Source of the DNA: Diplolepis rosae
Taxonomy: Eukaryota; Arthropoda; Insecta; Hymenoptera; Diplolepididae
Assembly: GCA_030998225.1 (NCBI GenBank)
Contig: JAPYXD010000459.1
Location: 3,100,001-3,164,000 of the forward strand
Direction of reading: 5' to 3'
Length of the DNA stretch: 64,000 bases
The position numbers and the translations under genes were made by a program. This document shows, piece after piece, positions 45,480 to 55,954 of the stretch. Below the pieces are notes generated by a model. The model was not told the DNA's origin. It saw nothing but the letters and a program-made list of their open reading frames with translations, and did not search any database. How positions within the stretch are numbered: position 1 is the stretch's first letter; each line of letters starts with the position of its first letter.

Positions 45480-45620
45480 ATCTGCCCGCTTCGCGGGCAC
45501 ATTCTCATTGCGCGCAGCTCGCTTCGCTCGCAAGTTTGAGCGCGTCTAGGGCGCGCGATTCGATCGTCGCGTTTCGCGCTCCGTTCTTTCTGGACCTCGC
45601 GCTTCGCGCTCGGTCTTGTG
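45480..45620. repeat. GC-rich tract of mini-palindromes
   Basis: Units such as cccgcttcgcggg, ctcgcttcgctcgc and tcgcgcttcgcgctcg follow one another, each a small TTCG-loop hairpin. An inverted copy of the first part lies at 62355-62457. Single units occur at 39959-39977 and 45811-45828. The tract contrasts sharply with the AT-rich surroundings. Confidence 0.7.
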
Positions 45621-46880
45621 CTCTTCGCATACGTTTAAGTTTATTTCTTATAATTTAATACTGAAGCTCAAACCAATTTAATGATATTAAAGATGATGTA
45701 AATTAGTCATTTTCTCAAATTCACTAAGTTTCAGTTTAAGTAAAACAGGAAATTCAATTTACTTAAGGCTCTATTGGCCTTAAGGAACACATTCTCATCA
45801 TGACACTCGCGCTTCGCGCTCGATTTTCTGTATGCATTTTTGTAACTTTTTAATAAATTACATGATTATTGATAAATTTATTTTCTTCCAAATATCTGAA
45901 AAAGGAAAAACAATCGTAGACTTTATTTAAGGAAACGATTTTGCAGAACAACGCTTATTTCGTATCTCACATATTTTGGTGAAAAAATCGAATTTTTTCA
46001 ATATTAAAAATCAAAAAATTAAAATATACATCCTGTCGAGAAATTTCTCGATAAGAATGTGTAGACCTTATTTAGCCAAACAATTTTTCATCTCAAAGTT
46101 TTTTCTGTATCTCACATATTTTGTCTAAAAAATGGAATTTTTTAATTTTATTCGTATTTTTTGGAATTGAAACGAAAAATATATGTTTTATCAGAAACTG
46201 TGTAAGACAAAACTTGTAGATCTTTTTGAAACTAACAATTTTGTATTCTTACGTTTTTTTCTTATTTTACATATTATTGTTAAGAAATTGAATTTTGGAT
46301 TTTCAATAGTTTTTTTTTAAATTAAGAAGAGAAATATGCATCTTATGAAAAAATGTTACAATTCAAATTTGTAGGTCTTTATGTAGAAAATAATATTGTA
46401 TTATAACGTTTTTTCGTATCTCGTATAATTTAACTGGAAAATGGAATTTTGATATTGACTTTTTTCGAATTTGAATATGCTGTAACATTTCTAATTCTGA
46501 TTTAATCAAAAAATGTTATCTGGATAATTTTCAGAGCTTTATGAGCACTATCTAAAACCAGTATTGAAATTTTTGATTTTTTCAAAAAATTATTTTCAAA
46601 AACACAAAAGTAGTGCTCCATCCCTCAATTTTGATTGGATGTGGCTGGTTAACGAACTTGTCCTTACTTTTTCGGCTCCGATAAAGTGTACCAAAGCTCA
46701 ATTCAATCTGATAATTCTATCGAGAGTTATGCCGCACACGACCTACAGACAGACAGACAGACACTTTCGTAAGAACCATTTTTTTCTGACTCGGGGGGTC
46801 TCAAAACGTAAAGATTTGATGAAAATTTCGAAAGTCATTTTTCACATAAAACCAATACCTTCTCATCCATGATGAGAATG
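45621..46880. repeat. Repeated module B, second complete copy
   Basis: It covers both parts of the module that is interrupted at 40547-44564 elsewhere and includes the empty site equivalent near 46400-46440 (gttttttcgtatctcg). It is non-coding. Confidence 0.65.
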
Positions 46881-47359
46881 TAAAGAACCTTTTAAACTGT
46901 TAATTTTTTTACATACTTATTGATTTCCTTCAGAGAGATCTAAAGTAAAATGAATAAGTTATTACCAAATTCAGCATCTTGTTTACAAGAATTTTGTTTT
47001 GGAAAATTTATTTTTAATGGTTTTAGCCATTAGAGAATTTATTATAATTTCCAAAAAATGGAAACGGTTAAGTTGTAGAAAGCCTTTTTCCCGAAAAAAT
47101 GATCCGTGATTTAATACAATCACATCATTTTTTAAAATTTGGTATGAAGCGATAAGAAAACAAGTCCTGGTAAAAATAAAATTTGTTAAATGCACTATTT
47201 TTTTGAGTTTTAAATTTTTTTCTTGGAAACTAATCTCTTTCCTTTCAAATGATCTCTTCAATCATAATATTACTATTCTTGAAAGAAAAATTATCTATTA
47301 TTGCCTGAGGTCTAATTTTCGTGGATGAATTACCTTGAATCATCAAACACTTCATTTAC
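46881..47359. other. AT-rich stretch
   Basis: The longest open frame (46983-47261 minus, 92 codons) is of low complexity with no recognised motif. Nothing else is seen. Confidence 0.4.
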
Positions 47360-47760
47360 ATTTATTTATCGAAATTTCCATGCAAAAGATGTTACCTATT
47401 ATAAAAATATTCAAACCCCTCATTTTTGAAACTTGTATCTCATGTTGAATCATATCTTATTATAAAATATTCTCCAAATCATTTTTTTTTTTAAATGCTG
47501 GAATCGATATTTTGTTCTGAATCTTTAAAAATTTATTGACTTTAAATTGTGATCAAAAATAATTTTCACGTATTTAGATCATCTTAAAATTTCAGAAAAT
47601 CTTTTAGATATTTATTTCAGATCAATCTTTTTCAAAGTATATAGAAAATAAGCGTAATTTTTTTAATGATATATTCCGTAATTTTGAATTCAGCGTCTAT
47701 TTCACGCCTCCTTTGCACGGATTCGAGAAAAATACAATTTAAGAGAGTTACTCACCTACC
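47360..47760. repeat. Inverted copy of 27840-28340 (foldback family)
   Basis: Blocks in matching order, reversed, include gattcaacatgaaa/tttgttgaatc-type and gatcatcttaaaatttc. See the entry at 27840. Confidence 0.6.
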
Positions 47761-47813
47761 CGCCTAGTCAAAACAGGGTTAAACACACAGGTTGACTACA
47801 GTAGTACTTGATC

Positions 47814-48311
47814 TGGCAACGTCGCATCTTGTTTGTTCGTGTGCGCACAGGTGTACAGTCGCACATATGGTCACGTCAGTACCTAAGAAATGTTTCTCAG
47901 ACATGAAATTATACAATGAATTAAAAATACTAATTTACTTTAGTTTATTTGGTATATATTTATTGTATATGTATCAAATATTCTAAATATTAATTAATGA
48001 ACGATTGTGATGATAATAGATATGTATTGAAAAAGTGTTATATCGATTCAAGACTGTGAAAATAAGACAAATTTAGTATGTCATTGAGAAAGATTTTACG
48101 TACTACGTATTATGATATGTATGTAAATAAAGTTGTTTGTATGTACTTAATTCGTTTATTTATCATACGAATAGTTAATATGTTATATTTCATTTATTAA
48201 AAACATGATTTTCATAACAAATTTTAATCACCAGTTGTTACGAGCTGCCGAATAGATATAACGCATACATTTCAAATTTCGCGCACATAACCTACGAATG
48301 CGACGTTGCCA
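47814..48311. mobile_element. Possible 0.5-kb element with 14-bp inverted ends
   Basis: tggcaacgtcgcat at 47814 and atgcgacgttgcca at 48298 are exact inverted repeats of 14 bp. No target duplication or family copy was found, so this is only a candidate. Confidence 0.35.
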
Positions 48312-48689
48312 CATACCTAACCAAAGACCCAAATCACAGCAATTTTCAATCTTCATCGTATTTGTTATTACCTTTAGAACCCACCTTTGTATGTTATTAA
48401 AGTTAATAACTATTCCTACATCTTATTTTTCTACTGTTCAAATCCCATTATGATCTCTTCGTCAGTTGAAAAGATATCAATGATAATACACGATAACCTC
48501 CGCGATTTCTCATAAGAGCCCATGTTGAATCAACTGGAGAGGCGCAAAATAGAAATATGAATATCTCACTAAAAAACTCAGCTCAGACCTTGAAATTTCG
48601 TACGGATAATTTTTTAATTATATTCTAACTCTCTGCAAAGTTTAAGATTTTTCTGTTCGTTAATTCTTCATCCTGAGTAACTCCCTTAA
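48312..48689. other. Unassigned AT-rich stretch
   Basis: No gene or clear repeat is seen. Confidence 0.4.
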
Positions 48690-48935
48690 GGAGGTTGGGT
48701 AGTAGAATGAAAATGATTAAAAACTTTTGAAACATTCATAATCTACTGTTTAATATTAAAGGAAAATCACGTAAAAATTTTAAAAGGATTGACAGTGCAG
48801 TTTTCAAGTAAATCAATGTCAAAATAGTCCTCTTATACATGGGCTGTTATGAGAGAAAACTGAAGTTCATCAATCTTCCTTCAATATTTTTGTTAAAAAT
48901 GTGTGGCAATGCTGCGGTATCTGCTATATTATAAT
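48690..48935. mobile_element. Left-end fragment of the TTAA-flanked element
   Basis: It starts GGAGGTTGGGTAGTAGAATG after TTAA and follows 29559-29775 closely. It then jumps to gtgtggcaatgctgcggtat (as at 29934) and ends where the 48936 repeat begins. It is a truncated or recombined copy. Confidence 0.7.
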
Positions 48936-49062
48936 CAGCCCTATCCGACTCCCTGCTTGCAACGGCGAGAAATTGATTCCCTTAGTGATTATAGTTTCTA
49001 TGTGCGAAGTTTTCTCACCAGAGCGGCGCTGCACGCGGCACGCTCTACAAAAGCATTGTGTT
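48936..49062. repeat. Inverted copy of 26848-26954
   Basis: This is the reverse complement of the earlier dispersed repeat, with an extra block of about 12 bp. Its abrupt junction with the TTAA-element fragment suggests one inserted into the other. Confidence 0.7.
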
Positions 49063-49473
49063 GAACGGGCGATTTTCTGAAAAAGTGTTATTAAATAACA
49101 ATTTAAATAAATATATAATATAATATATATATAATATAAATATAAATTAAATATCGAAGAAAGCACTTTTATATTTTTTTACAAAATAGATTTGTATAAG
49201 AAATATAGTGTCGTTGATGTTGCATTTAAAATCCATTTAGTATTTCTTAAGTTTCCTTAATTTTAGAAAATTTAACTGAACAGGATTAAAATATTTTATT
49301 CAGTATGAGATTTCGAATGGAATATTATCAATACTGCATAAAAGTTTCACTAATTTTGTGTTCCTTTCCTTTTGGAGGAACAAACGATCATCCTTGTACA
49401 CTACCTACCTTCTTGCAAATATACAAGATATTATCTGTCTTTAGCATTTTGAAACCTCCAAAGCTTGGAAATT
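49063..49473. other. Unassigned AT-rich stretch
   Basis: Open frames here are short and of low complexity. Nothing is recognised. Confidence 0.4.
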
Positions 49474-49840
49474 GTACAATCAGAAAAAAGATTTGATTGA
49501 ATCAAATATATGGTCAAAGATATAATTTATTTGATTCAAGGCAGAAATTTATTTGGTTCGAACCAATATTTATTTGATCCAAAGATATTTTGTTTGAATC
49601 AAATTAATTTTTCTTCAAAACAAAGAAATTAATGCATTGATATATGGTCAAAGATATAATTTGTTTGATTCAAGGCAGAAATTTATTTGATTCGAACCAA
49701 TATTTATTTGATCCAAAAATATTTTGTTTGAATAAAAAAAAATTCGTTTCAATAAAACAAAACATTTCTTTACATCAAAGAAAGTGTTTTATACAAATAA
49801 TTTTTTTGATTCAATCGAATATTTTTTCTGAGTGTATAGT
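49474..49840. mobile_element. MITE with CAGAAAAAA ends and internal tandem repeat
   Basis: The ends read CAATCAGAAAAAAGATTTGA and the complement of CACTCAGAAAAAATATTCGA, flanked by TA. Inside, a block starting atatggtcaaagatataatt (49509) recurs at about 49641. Dense TTTGATTC/GAATCAAA motifs make the whole element highly self-complementary. Confidence 0.7.
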
Positions 49841-49932
49841 ACTTTCGTTGACAACCCTGCACAGCCCTTAATAACAATTTCAAAGTTGAAATAATTATAT
49901 CAGTCGAATAGTAAAAGCGCAATTCAAGAAAT

Positions 49933-50499
49933 TTGAGAAAAGTAAAAGCAATAATCGATTGTGAAGACACTGATTTTAGTGATTTTGTAGATGCAGTAGC
50001 GCACGATTATGCTTTTCCAGCTGTTAGAGATTGTTTGATTTTTTACACAACTGGTCGTATAACTGCTTACATTAAACAGCACACTCAGTGTTCGACATGC
50101 TTAAATGCACTTTTGACTACTTCTGAAATTTATGCAGATACGATAACTTTTTCTTGTGATCAGTTACCTGAAAGTTTGAGTAGGTTTTCAAAAATAAATA
50201 CAGGTTTCATACATCCAAATGTTAAGTTATACAAGCTTATCACAGTTGTCGAATATCTATTTAACAAACATTGCCGGTCTAGCAATTCTTTTGATCTAAT
50301 TTTAGACGATTTAATTTCATCTGAAACAAAATTTAGTTTTCAATGCAAAGAACATGTCAATGAAGCTGTGGAGATGTTAGCATATATAATTCAATTTTAT
50401 CTTCAAATACGGATGAGACAATTCGTAAGACAGGAAATGGCTGAGATTAAAAAGGTTAGCGCCTTGAAGAAAAAAGCAGCCAAGCTTTGCGCCACTTAA
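49933..50499 (+). pseudogene. C-terminal fragment of a P-element/THAP9-like transposase
   Basis: This is an open frame of 188 residues with a style typical of the C-terminal region of P-type transposases: YTTGRITAYIKQ, a CxxC pair in QCSTCLNALL, then TGFIHPNVKLYKLITVVEYL and a basic tail. No THAP domain or catalytic core precedes it, so it is the 3' part of a gene whose 5' part is missing or lies in exons not recognised. The frame may enter from an upstream splice acceptor, so the given start is not reliable. It is followed at 50612 by tandem repeats that could be the subterminal repeats of the element. Confidence 0.5.
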
Positions 50500-50611
50500 C
50501 TAGTCATCATCGATCTGTACATGTTAAAAATTTTAAATATGTTAAAAATATGTACTAGCAAATTTTATAGTAATGAATATTTTTTGTTACATTTACATAT
50601 TTTTAATTCAG

Positions 50612-51116
50612 CTCGGTTGCTTACGCACTTAAAAAATAACTAGAGAAAAATATATGTTTAATACCGTTTTCAACAATATAGGTGGCGCTGGTGTCGTGAT
50701 AACAAATAATAAATATAAGGATTTTATTCCTCACGTTGCGTAGTCGCTAACGCGCAAAGAACAACCAAAGAATGTATTTTTATACAATCTTTGAGAATTA
50801 GTAAATATAGGTGGCGCTGATATCGCGAAAATAAAACAAAATGATTTAAATCAGTCGCGTCGCTCAGTTGCTTACACACTTAAAAAATAACTAGAGAAAA
50901 ATATATGTTTAACACCGTTTTCAACAATATAGGTGGCGCTGGTGTCGCGATAACAAATAATGAATATAAGGATTTTATTCCTCACATTGCGTAGTCGCTA
51001 AAGCGCAAAGAACAACCAAAGAATGTATTTTTATACAATCTTTGAGAATTAGTAAATATAGGTGGCGCTGATATCGCGAAAATAAAACAGGTAATAAACA
51101 AAGATTATCCTAATCA
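50612..51116. repeat. 251-bp tandem repeat, two copies, with AGGTGGCGCT boxes
   Basis: Copy 1 starts ctcggttgcttacgcactta (50612) and copy 2 ctcagttgcttacacactta (50863), an exact 251-bp offset. Each carries two AGGTGGCGCT boxes (50680, 50809, 50931, 51060), always followed by G(G/A)T(G/A)TCG(T/C)GA. Degenerate third-copy sequence continues to about 51200. Confidence 0.85.
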
Positions 51117-51322
51117 GTGGCTTTGCTTAATAACTAACTCATCAATAAAGAAAAGTATATATTTCAAACAATTTTGCTAATAGTTTTTCTAGATGACGCT
51201 AGTATCGCGACATGAATAATCTAAGTCGGATCGGTCTAACTTTTATCGTTGAGTTTCACCGTCGGTAACGTAGTTCCGTACACTACACCGATATGGTTTG
51301 TGGGAGGTGAGCAGATGGCGCT
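50680..51322 (+). promoter_or_regulatory. Array of six CTCF-like boxes
   Basis: AGGTGGCGCT occurs at 50680, 50809, 50931 and 51060, and variants AGATGACGCT at 51191 and AGATGGCGCT at 51313, all on one strand. The core of the insect CTCF site is AGGTGGCGC/AGATGGCGC, so this is a plausible insulator-type cluster. It may instead be a subterminal transposase-binding repeat of the P-like element just upstream. Confidence 0.4.
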
Positions 51323-51539
51323 GCTCTCGCTAAAGGGGTAACCCCCAAATTCAAATTCACCCGTATCACAAGTCTTACAAAATAAACTAAGGACACTTGG
51401 CCGCCAAGACGGCGCGCACAAGCGTTAAACAAGATTGTGATTGGTAGCCTGTGTGGCGTGCACCAATCCGAAATGACTTATAAGATACTCGTCACGGCAG
51501 CCAGTAGTAATCGTGCACCGTGGAAAGGAGTTGATTGAG

Positions 51540-51748
51540 ATGGCAGCCTAGGCAGTCTACACCATGAGAGGAAGAGAGACAGCCTGGACAGCGTACATCT
51601 CTCTCTTAGGATGAAGGAAAACCGTCTGCGCCTGGGCAGCGGACCAGAGAGCGAGTGGAGGCACAAAAGTTTATGGTGGAGCCTGGACAGCGTACCCACA
51701 AGCAATACTTATCTTCTGGAGCCTGGGTGGCGTACCCAGAAGATAAGT
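51540..51748. repeat. Five hairpin units with constant 15-nt loop and variable stems
   Basis: GCCTGG(G/A)CAGCGTAC or a close variant occurs at 51546, 51582, 51630, 51681 and 51721. Each is flanked by a different inverted pair: ATGG/CCAT, GAGAGA/TCTCTC, TCTG/CAGA, GTGG/CCAC, and a 13-bp stem ACTTATCTTCTGG with its complement. A sixth unit is at 60591-60620 with stem ACTCTAG/CTAGAGT. Different stems that all pair around one constant loop is the signature of a selected hairpin. No known family is recognised. Confidence 0.7.
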
Positions 51749-52642
51749 TTCATTAATTTAAATTGGAAGATACTCTAGACAGTGATCCCAGATCGTGGGA
51801 GCTGGCGGCCCCCACCACGCTCCCATGTGGGAGCACACGCAATCAAGCGCGCCGTGTCGGTGTGTCCCCCACTTCCTCGCTTCGATTTCACGCTTTCGTC
51901 TGTTGAGCCAAGATCGAAAATTATGTTTCTGTCGACTTCGTGTCAAAGTGGCGCGAAGCAGACGACAAATTTAAAATCATCAAATTTATCATTTAGGATA
52001 TTACCTTTCTTTCTTTGATATTTCCAAAAACATTCACTTAAAATGAATATCTAAACATTTTATTTTAAATTTTAGGATGGTTTAACGACTCAAAAGATGA
52101 TTTTCTATTAAAATTTAAACTCAATAAATTTTCAAAGTTTCAAAACAAAATATCAAGTTCAATATTTTTTAGCTGTGCAAATCAAATAGTTCAATTAGAA
52201 AATCATGTAGAGAATATTATATATTAAGGAATGGTAAAATATGATATTGTAGTTTAAAAAATAAAGTATTAAAATTCTTAAGTAATACATAAATTATATC
52301 TAATTATACACTCGAAATTATACAATAGAGTTTCTTCTTTGGTATGAGGCAACATTGAAAAAAATTTCATTCAAATAAAATACTCAGAAAACCTAAAATA
52401 CGTAATATTATTCACATATGAATTTTATTATAAAACTGTGAATAAAACGTTTCAGTATTCAAAAAACCAAAATCACATCTAAATTTGCATACGAAATTAC
52501 ACTTTACGATTTCTCTTATATAAAATACAAATATAAAATATTTATTTCGAATAAAATAATTTAAAAAAAATTTTGCAGTACGTGAATCAACTATATCAAT
52601 TTAAAAATTAAATGGAAAATTGATTTCAAATTAATTAGGAGC

Positions 52643-52690
52643 AGTCGACCAGCAATCGAAAGACCTGGGCTCAAATTCCAGCGCAGTCGA
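52643..52690 (+). repeat. tRNA-like block in the left foldback arm
   Basis: GACCTGGGCTCAAATTCCAG resembles a T-arm/B-box, preceded by GAGCAGTCGACCAGCAATCG. The mirrored copy is at 57046-57097. See 38436. Confidence 0.4.
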
Positions 52691-53201
52691 AAGCGTCTTA
52701 TTTTCCACAGAAAGATTTACAAATTCTTTAATATTTAAATGGAAAATATTTTTTTTTTTTTTTAAATAAGAAATTAAGGTTAAAAATCTACATTCCTAAT
52801 TACATGGTGATAGTAGATGAAAATTCTATACGATGTTGTTGTTAATAATTGGCTTTAGGGTCCAGAAATGATAACTCAGGAAGTCACATACTTTTAAACA
52901 TTCCAAATCTAATCGGAGTCCCCATCTCTTATATAAAATGACAATATAAAATATTTATTTCAAATAAAATAGTTTTGAAAAAAATTTTGTTGTGCGTGAA
53001 TCAACTATATCAATTAAAAAATTAAGTGGAAAATATTTTATTTAAAAAAAATAAGTAATAAGAAATTAAGGTTAAAAATCTACTTTCTTAATTACATGGT
53101 GATAGTAGATAAAAATGTTCTCATTTTACGTTTTAGTGGCTTATATGCATAGACTTTTCAATGAAAAAAAGCAAACACATAAGCAAAATTTTCAGTAATC
53201 A

Positions 53202-53832
53202 GTAAATTCTTCATTTTCGTAGATTTTTTCAACTTTTTAATTAAAAATTTATGCATAGGCCAAAAAAACGTGAGGTGAAAATTTGGAATCATCAGCCACA
53301 ATTTCTAGGCAACAGAAAATTTAATTCGATTGTGGTAGGGCCCTAGCTGTTTTGCCCTGTCAGTAATCAGGTGCTGATCCATTTTTTCAAAAATATGCAA
53401 TAAGACGAAAGCGAAAAAAAATAGTTCTAATTATATAATATAAAACATTGTATGCAAGATTGTAGCCAAATCTGAAAAATATTTCTTTGAATGCAATGTA
53501 TAAATAATCTTTTTTCAGAAATTTGGAAAAACATGTCGTCCTAATTATATAATGTCCGTAAATTAATAGTATTCAATAACGATCGTATTAGAATGATCAA
53601 GGTAATTGGCTGATATGCAGCAAATGCGAGTTCAAACCCCTGTACTTCTACAATTTTTTTTAATCGATTTTATCAAACAGCTAGGACCCTACACAATCGA
53701 ATTAAAATTTCCGTTTGCTTAGAAATTGTAACTGGTGATTCAAAATTTTCACCTCACGTTTTTGTGGCCTATGCATAAATTTTTAATTAAGAAATTGAAA
53801 AATCTACGAAAATGAAGAATTTTCTGATTAAA
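53202..53832. repeat. Inner foldback with about 150-bp arms
   Basis: The left arm 53202-53349 (ttcattttcgtagatttttt ... tagggccctagctg) and right arm 53676-53832 are imperfect inverted copies around about 330 bp. The centre holds another tRNA-like stretch (gcgagttcaaacccctgt near 53630). It is nested in the loop of the large foldback. Confidence 0.65.
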
Positions 53833-54050
53833 ATAGTTAACTAACAAAGTTACTGAATTTACAATCAATACCTCAACTTGAAATTTTAAACATTTATTGA
53901 CTATGGAATTTTATTGATATTTGTAAAAACATTCGCCTAATAAAAACATTTTTAAGATTATGTGAAATTCTTGGAAAATTCTCAGTAAAATTCAAAGTCA
54001 ATAAATATTTGAAGACTTAAATCAATATATTAATTAAAACATGTTTTGGG

Positions 54051-54089
<39 letters not shown>

Positions 54090-54090
<1 letters not shown>

Positions 54091-55118
54091 GTGAGGAGGA
54101 AAAATGGCAAAATCTGCCTCAGCCAGGCGGATCACTGCATTCCTCACCCCACCAAAGCGGGTAAAGAGCCTGCAGGACCCCTCAAAAGCCGGTCTGCCCA
54201 GTGCCAAGCACAGGGCAGACACAACCTCCTCTTTTTCAACGGTCTCGTCGAGGTCCCTAATTTCGAGGGACCTCGTCGAGACCAGGGCTGAAATTTGCGC
54301 CCTTTCCCCGACCGCCAGGTCGAGCTCCTTTCGGAAGGCCGAAACGTCTCCCCCCTTTTTGAGAACCAGAAGGACTTCTTCCTTCCTGGTCCTCCGGATA
54401 GACAGGACCTCAAGTCCTGCCTTCCGGGGGTCGACTTTCGCCTTCATTTCCCTCAAGATGTCGGCGTAGGACTGGCCGTCCTTCGCCGACACCTTGATGG
54501 CGTCACCCGACCTGGCAGGCGTAGAGCGCTTCGACTTCGGAGTGGCGGTGGTCCCCTGCGCTTTTTGGGCAGGGTCCTCCGCCCTTTTCTCCTTTTTTTC
54601 TTCTTTTTTTTTATTTTCTTTTTCTTTTTTTTTTCTTTTTTCTTTGTGACCACATGCCAGTCCCCTTCCTTATTCGGGGGCTGACTCGTGGCCACCTCGG
54701 CATAAGAGGGCGAAGAGCCACCCTTTCCCCTCTTTGGAGTTTTTTCCAGAGGGGGGGAGGGCGCGGATCTCTTCTCCCCCTTCACCTGATTTTTTGGGGT
54801 ATCTCCCAGAGACGCCGAGCGTGGTCTCTGAAAGATCCCCAATTTCTTCATGGCGGGGTGGGATTCCACCCCGCTTTCCAGGAGGCACTTATGGGTGTTG
54901 AGCATTCCGCCCAACACCTCAGTGGCCTCATTCACACTATCCGTTACGTGGCGAGGGTTGTTTCTCAGCATACCCTGCTGGATGACGCTGAGAGCCCTCG
55001 CCAATTTTTCCATTTTATTGTTTTGCTCCTTCAGGAGCTGAAGGACGTCCTTCCATCCCTCAGCTCCCGAAGAAGCACCCGAATCTGTATTCCCCACCGT
55101 TTTAAAATTTGTTTCCAT
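54090..55118 (-). pseudogene. LINE ORF1 (Gag-like) protein, truncated and frameshifted
   Basis: The frame from the ATG at 55118 gives an N-terminal helical region (GWKDVLQLLKEQNNKMEKLA), a Ser/Pro/Lys-rich region with SPSYAEVA and GDWHVVTKKK, then a Lys run from an A-rich tract (about 54594-54643), where the frame shifts. The second frame (to 54052) gives AKDGQSYADILREMKAKVDP, VLSIRRTRKEEVLLVLKKG and STRSLEIRDLDET, the conserved core of R1-clade ORF1 proteins. It then runs without a stop into poly(A). The usual CCHC zinc knuckles at the C-terminus are missing. It could not make a complete ORF1 protein. Confidence 0.75.
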
Positions 55119-55705
55119 ATGTTCGTTTTACCAGCGCATCGTGCGTAGAGGAGCGGGTCGGAATAGTTGGGAACGGGTGTACCCTCGGACCGAAGTCCTA
55201 CCCCAGTTCCCTGAGGCCCAACCTCCGCTTAGCCGGTCCCGGAATACACGGACAGACCGGACTCGCTCGAGGCAACACAGGCTCCGACACCTGTGTTCAA
55301 TACGCACTACCTGATCAAGGTCCCGAAGGGGCTGGCTTCTGATCCCGCATGGCACACCACCTCGGCAGAGCTAGGCTCACAGCAGCCTCGCCTCCTCGTG
55401 GGCCGGGGAAGACACCACTCGGAGACGAAGCACTCCCAGTGGGATGCCATACGGAAACGATCGTTTGGACTGTTCTTGGTCACAGACTGCGGAGGGTTTG
55501 CAGTGTCCCCCAGGAGATTCCATACACCAATTCGCTCTTAGCCTCTTTCAAGAGGGAGACCGTCTATAGGTTCTCCTCTCACATTCGAAGGACACATATC
55601 ACAGTCAAGCAGCGCTGACATTCGTTCACTTCACTCATTCCTCACAAGCACTCACAGACTCACTCTCAGCGCCGCTACCTGGGGCATACATCCTTCTCCA
55701 TGCAT

Positions 55706-55800
55706 GGGGATAGACGCGTTTATAGCTTTCCCCACTCTCAACCTGGGATAAACCCGTTTATAGGGCACCCTTCACGCAATGGGAAGATGCCCGTCTATAG
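55706..55800 (-). repeat. Three short tandem units in the LINE 5' UTR
   Basis: ggggatagacgcgtttatag (55706), gggataaacccgtttatag (55745) and gggaagatgcccgtctatag (55781) are spaced 36-39 bp apart. They look like promoter monomers upstream of ORF1, although no promoter activity can be inferred. Confidence 0.55.
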
Positions 55801-55954
55801 AGCCCCCTGCATTTGTTCACCGATTCATCGGGACACTAAAACCTCCATGACCCGAGGGCCGTCTGCTAAGCCTCCCCACCCGTCCTTTTTTGGCCTAGCC
55901 AAGAGAAGGACTTCGTCAAGGTACCAGTCCGAGGGGAGGTGGGTTTAAAAATTT

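Larger units (their letters stand above)
54061..55940 (-). mobile_element. ORF1-only LINE copy (R1/Jockey-type) with poly(A) and target duplication
   Basis: On the minus strand the insert has a GC-rich 5' UTR (about 55119-55940), ORF1, and then directly a poly(A) of about 30 (54059-54089). The flanks gggtttaaaattt (54048-54060) and gggtttaaaaattt (55941-55954) form a target-site duplication of about 13 bp, so both ends of the insertion are defined. ORF2 is absent. Unlike usual LINE copies it is not 5'-truncated but ends early at the 3' side. Confidence 0.8.

Noticed and set aside
45480..45660. Bacterial DNA transfer, suggested by high GC and the 93-codon open frame at 45377-45658
   Set aside because: The tract is a chain of small palindromes with an inverted copy inside the same eukaryotic repeat; the frame is a by-product.
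51782..52018. Conserved 78-codon protein present twice (also 57724-57960)
   Set aside because: The conservation is at DNA level because the two copies are inverted-repeat arms; no codon-like pattern of change and no motif.
54104..54684. Plus-strand open frames of 121-129 codons
   Set aside because: They are antisense to the LINE ORF1 and owe their length to its GC-rich composition.
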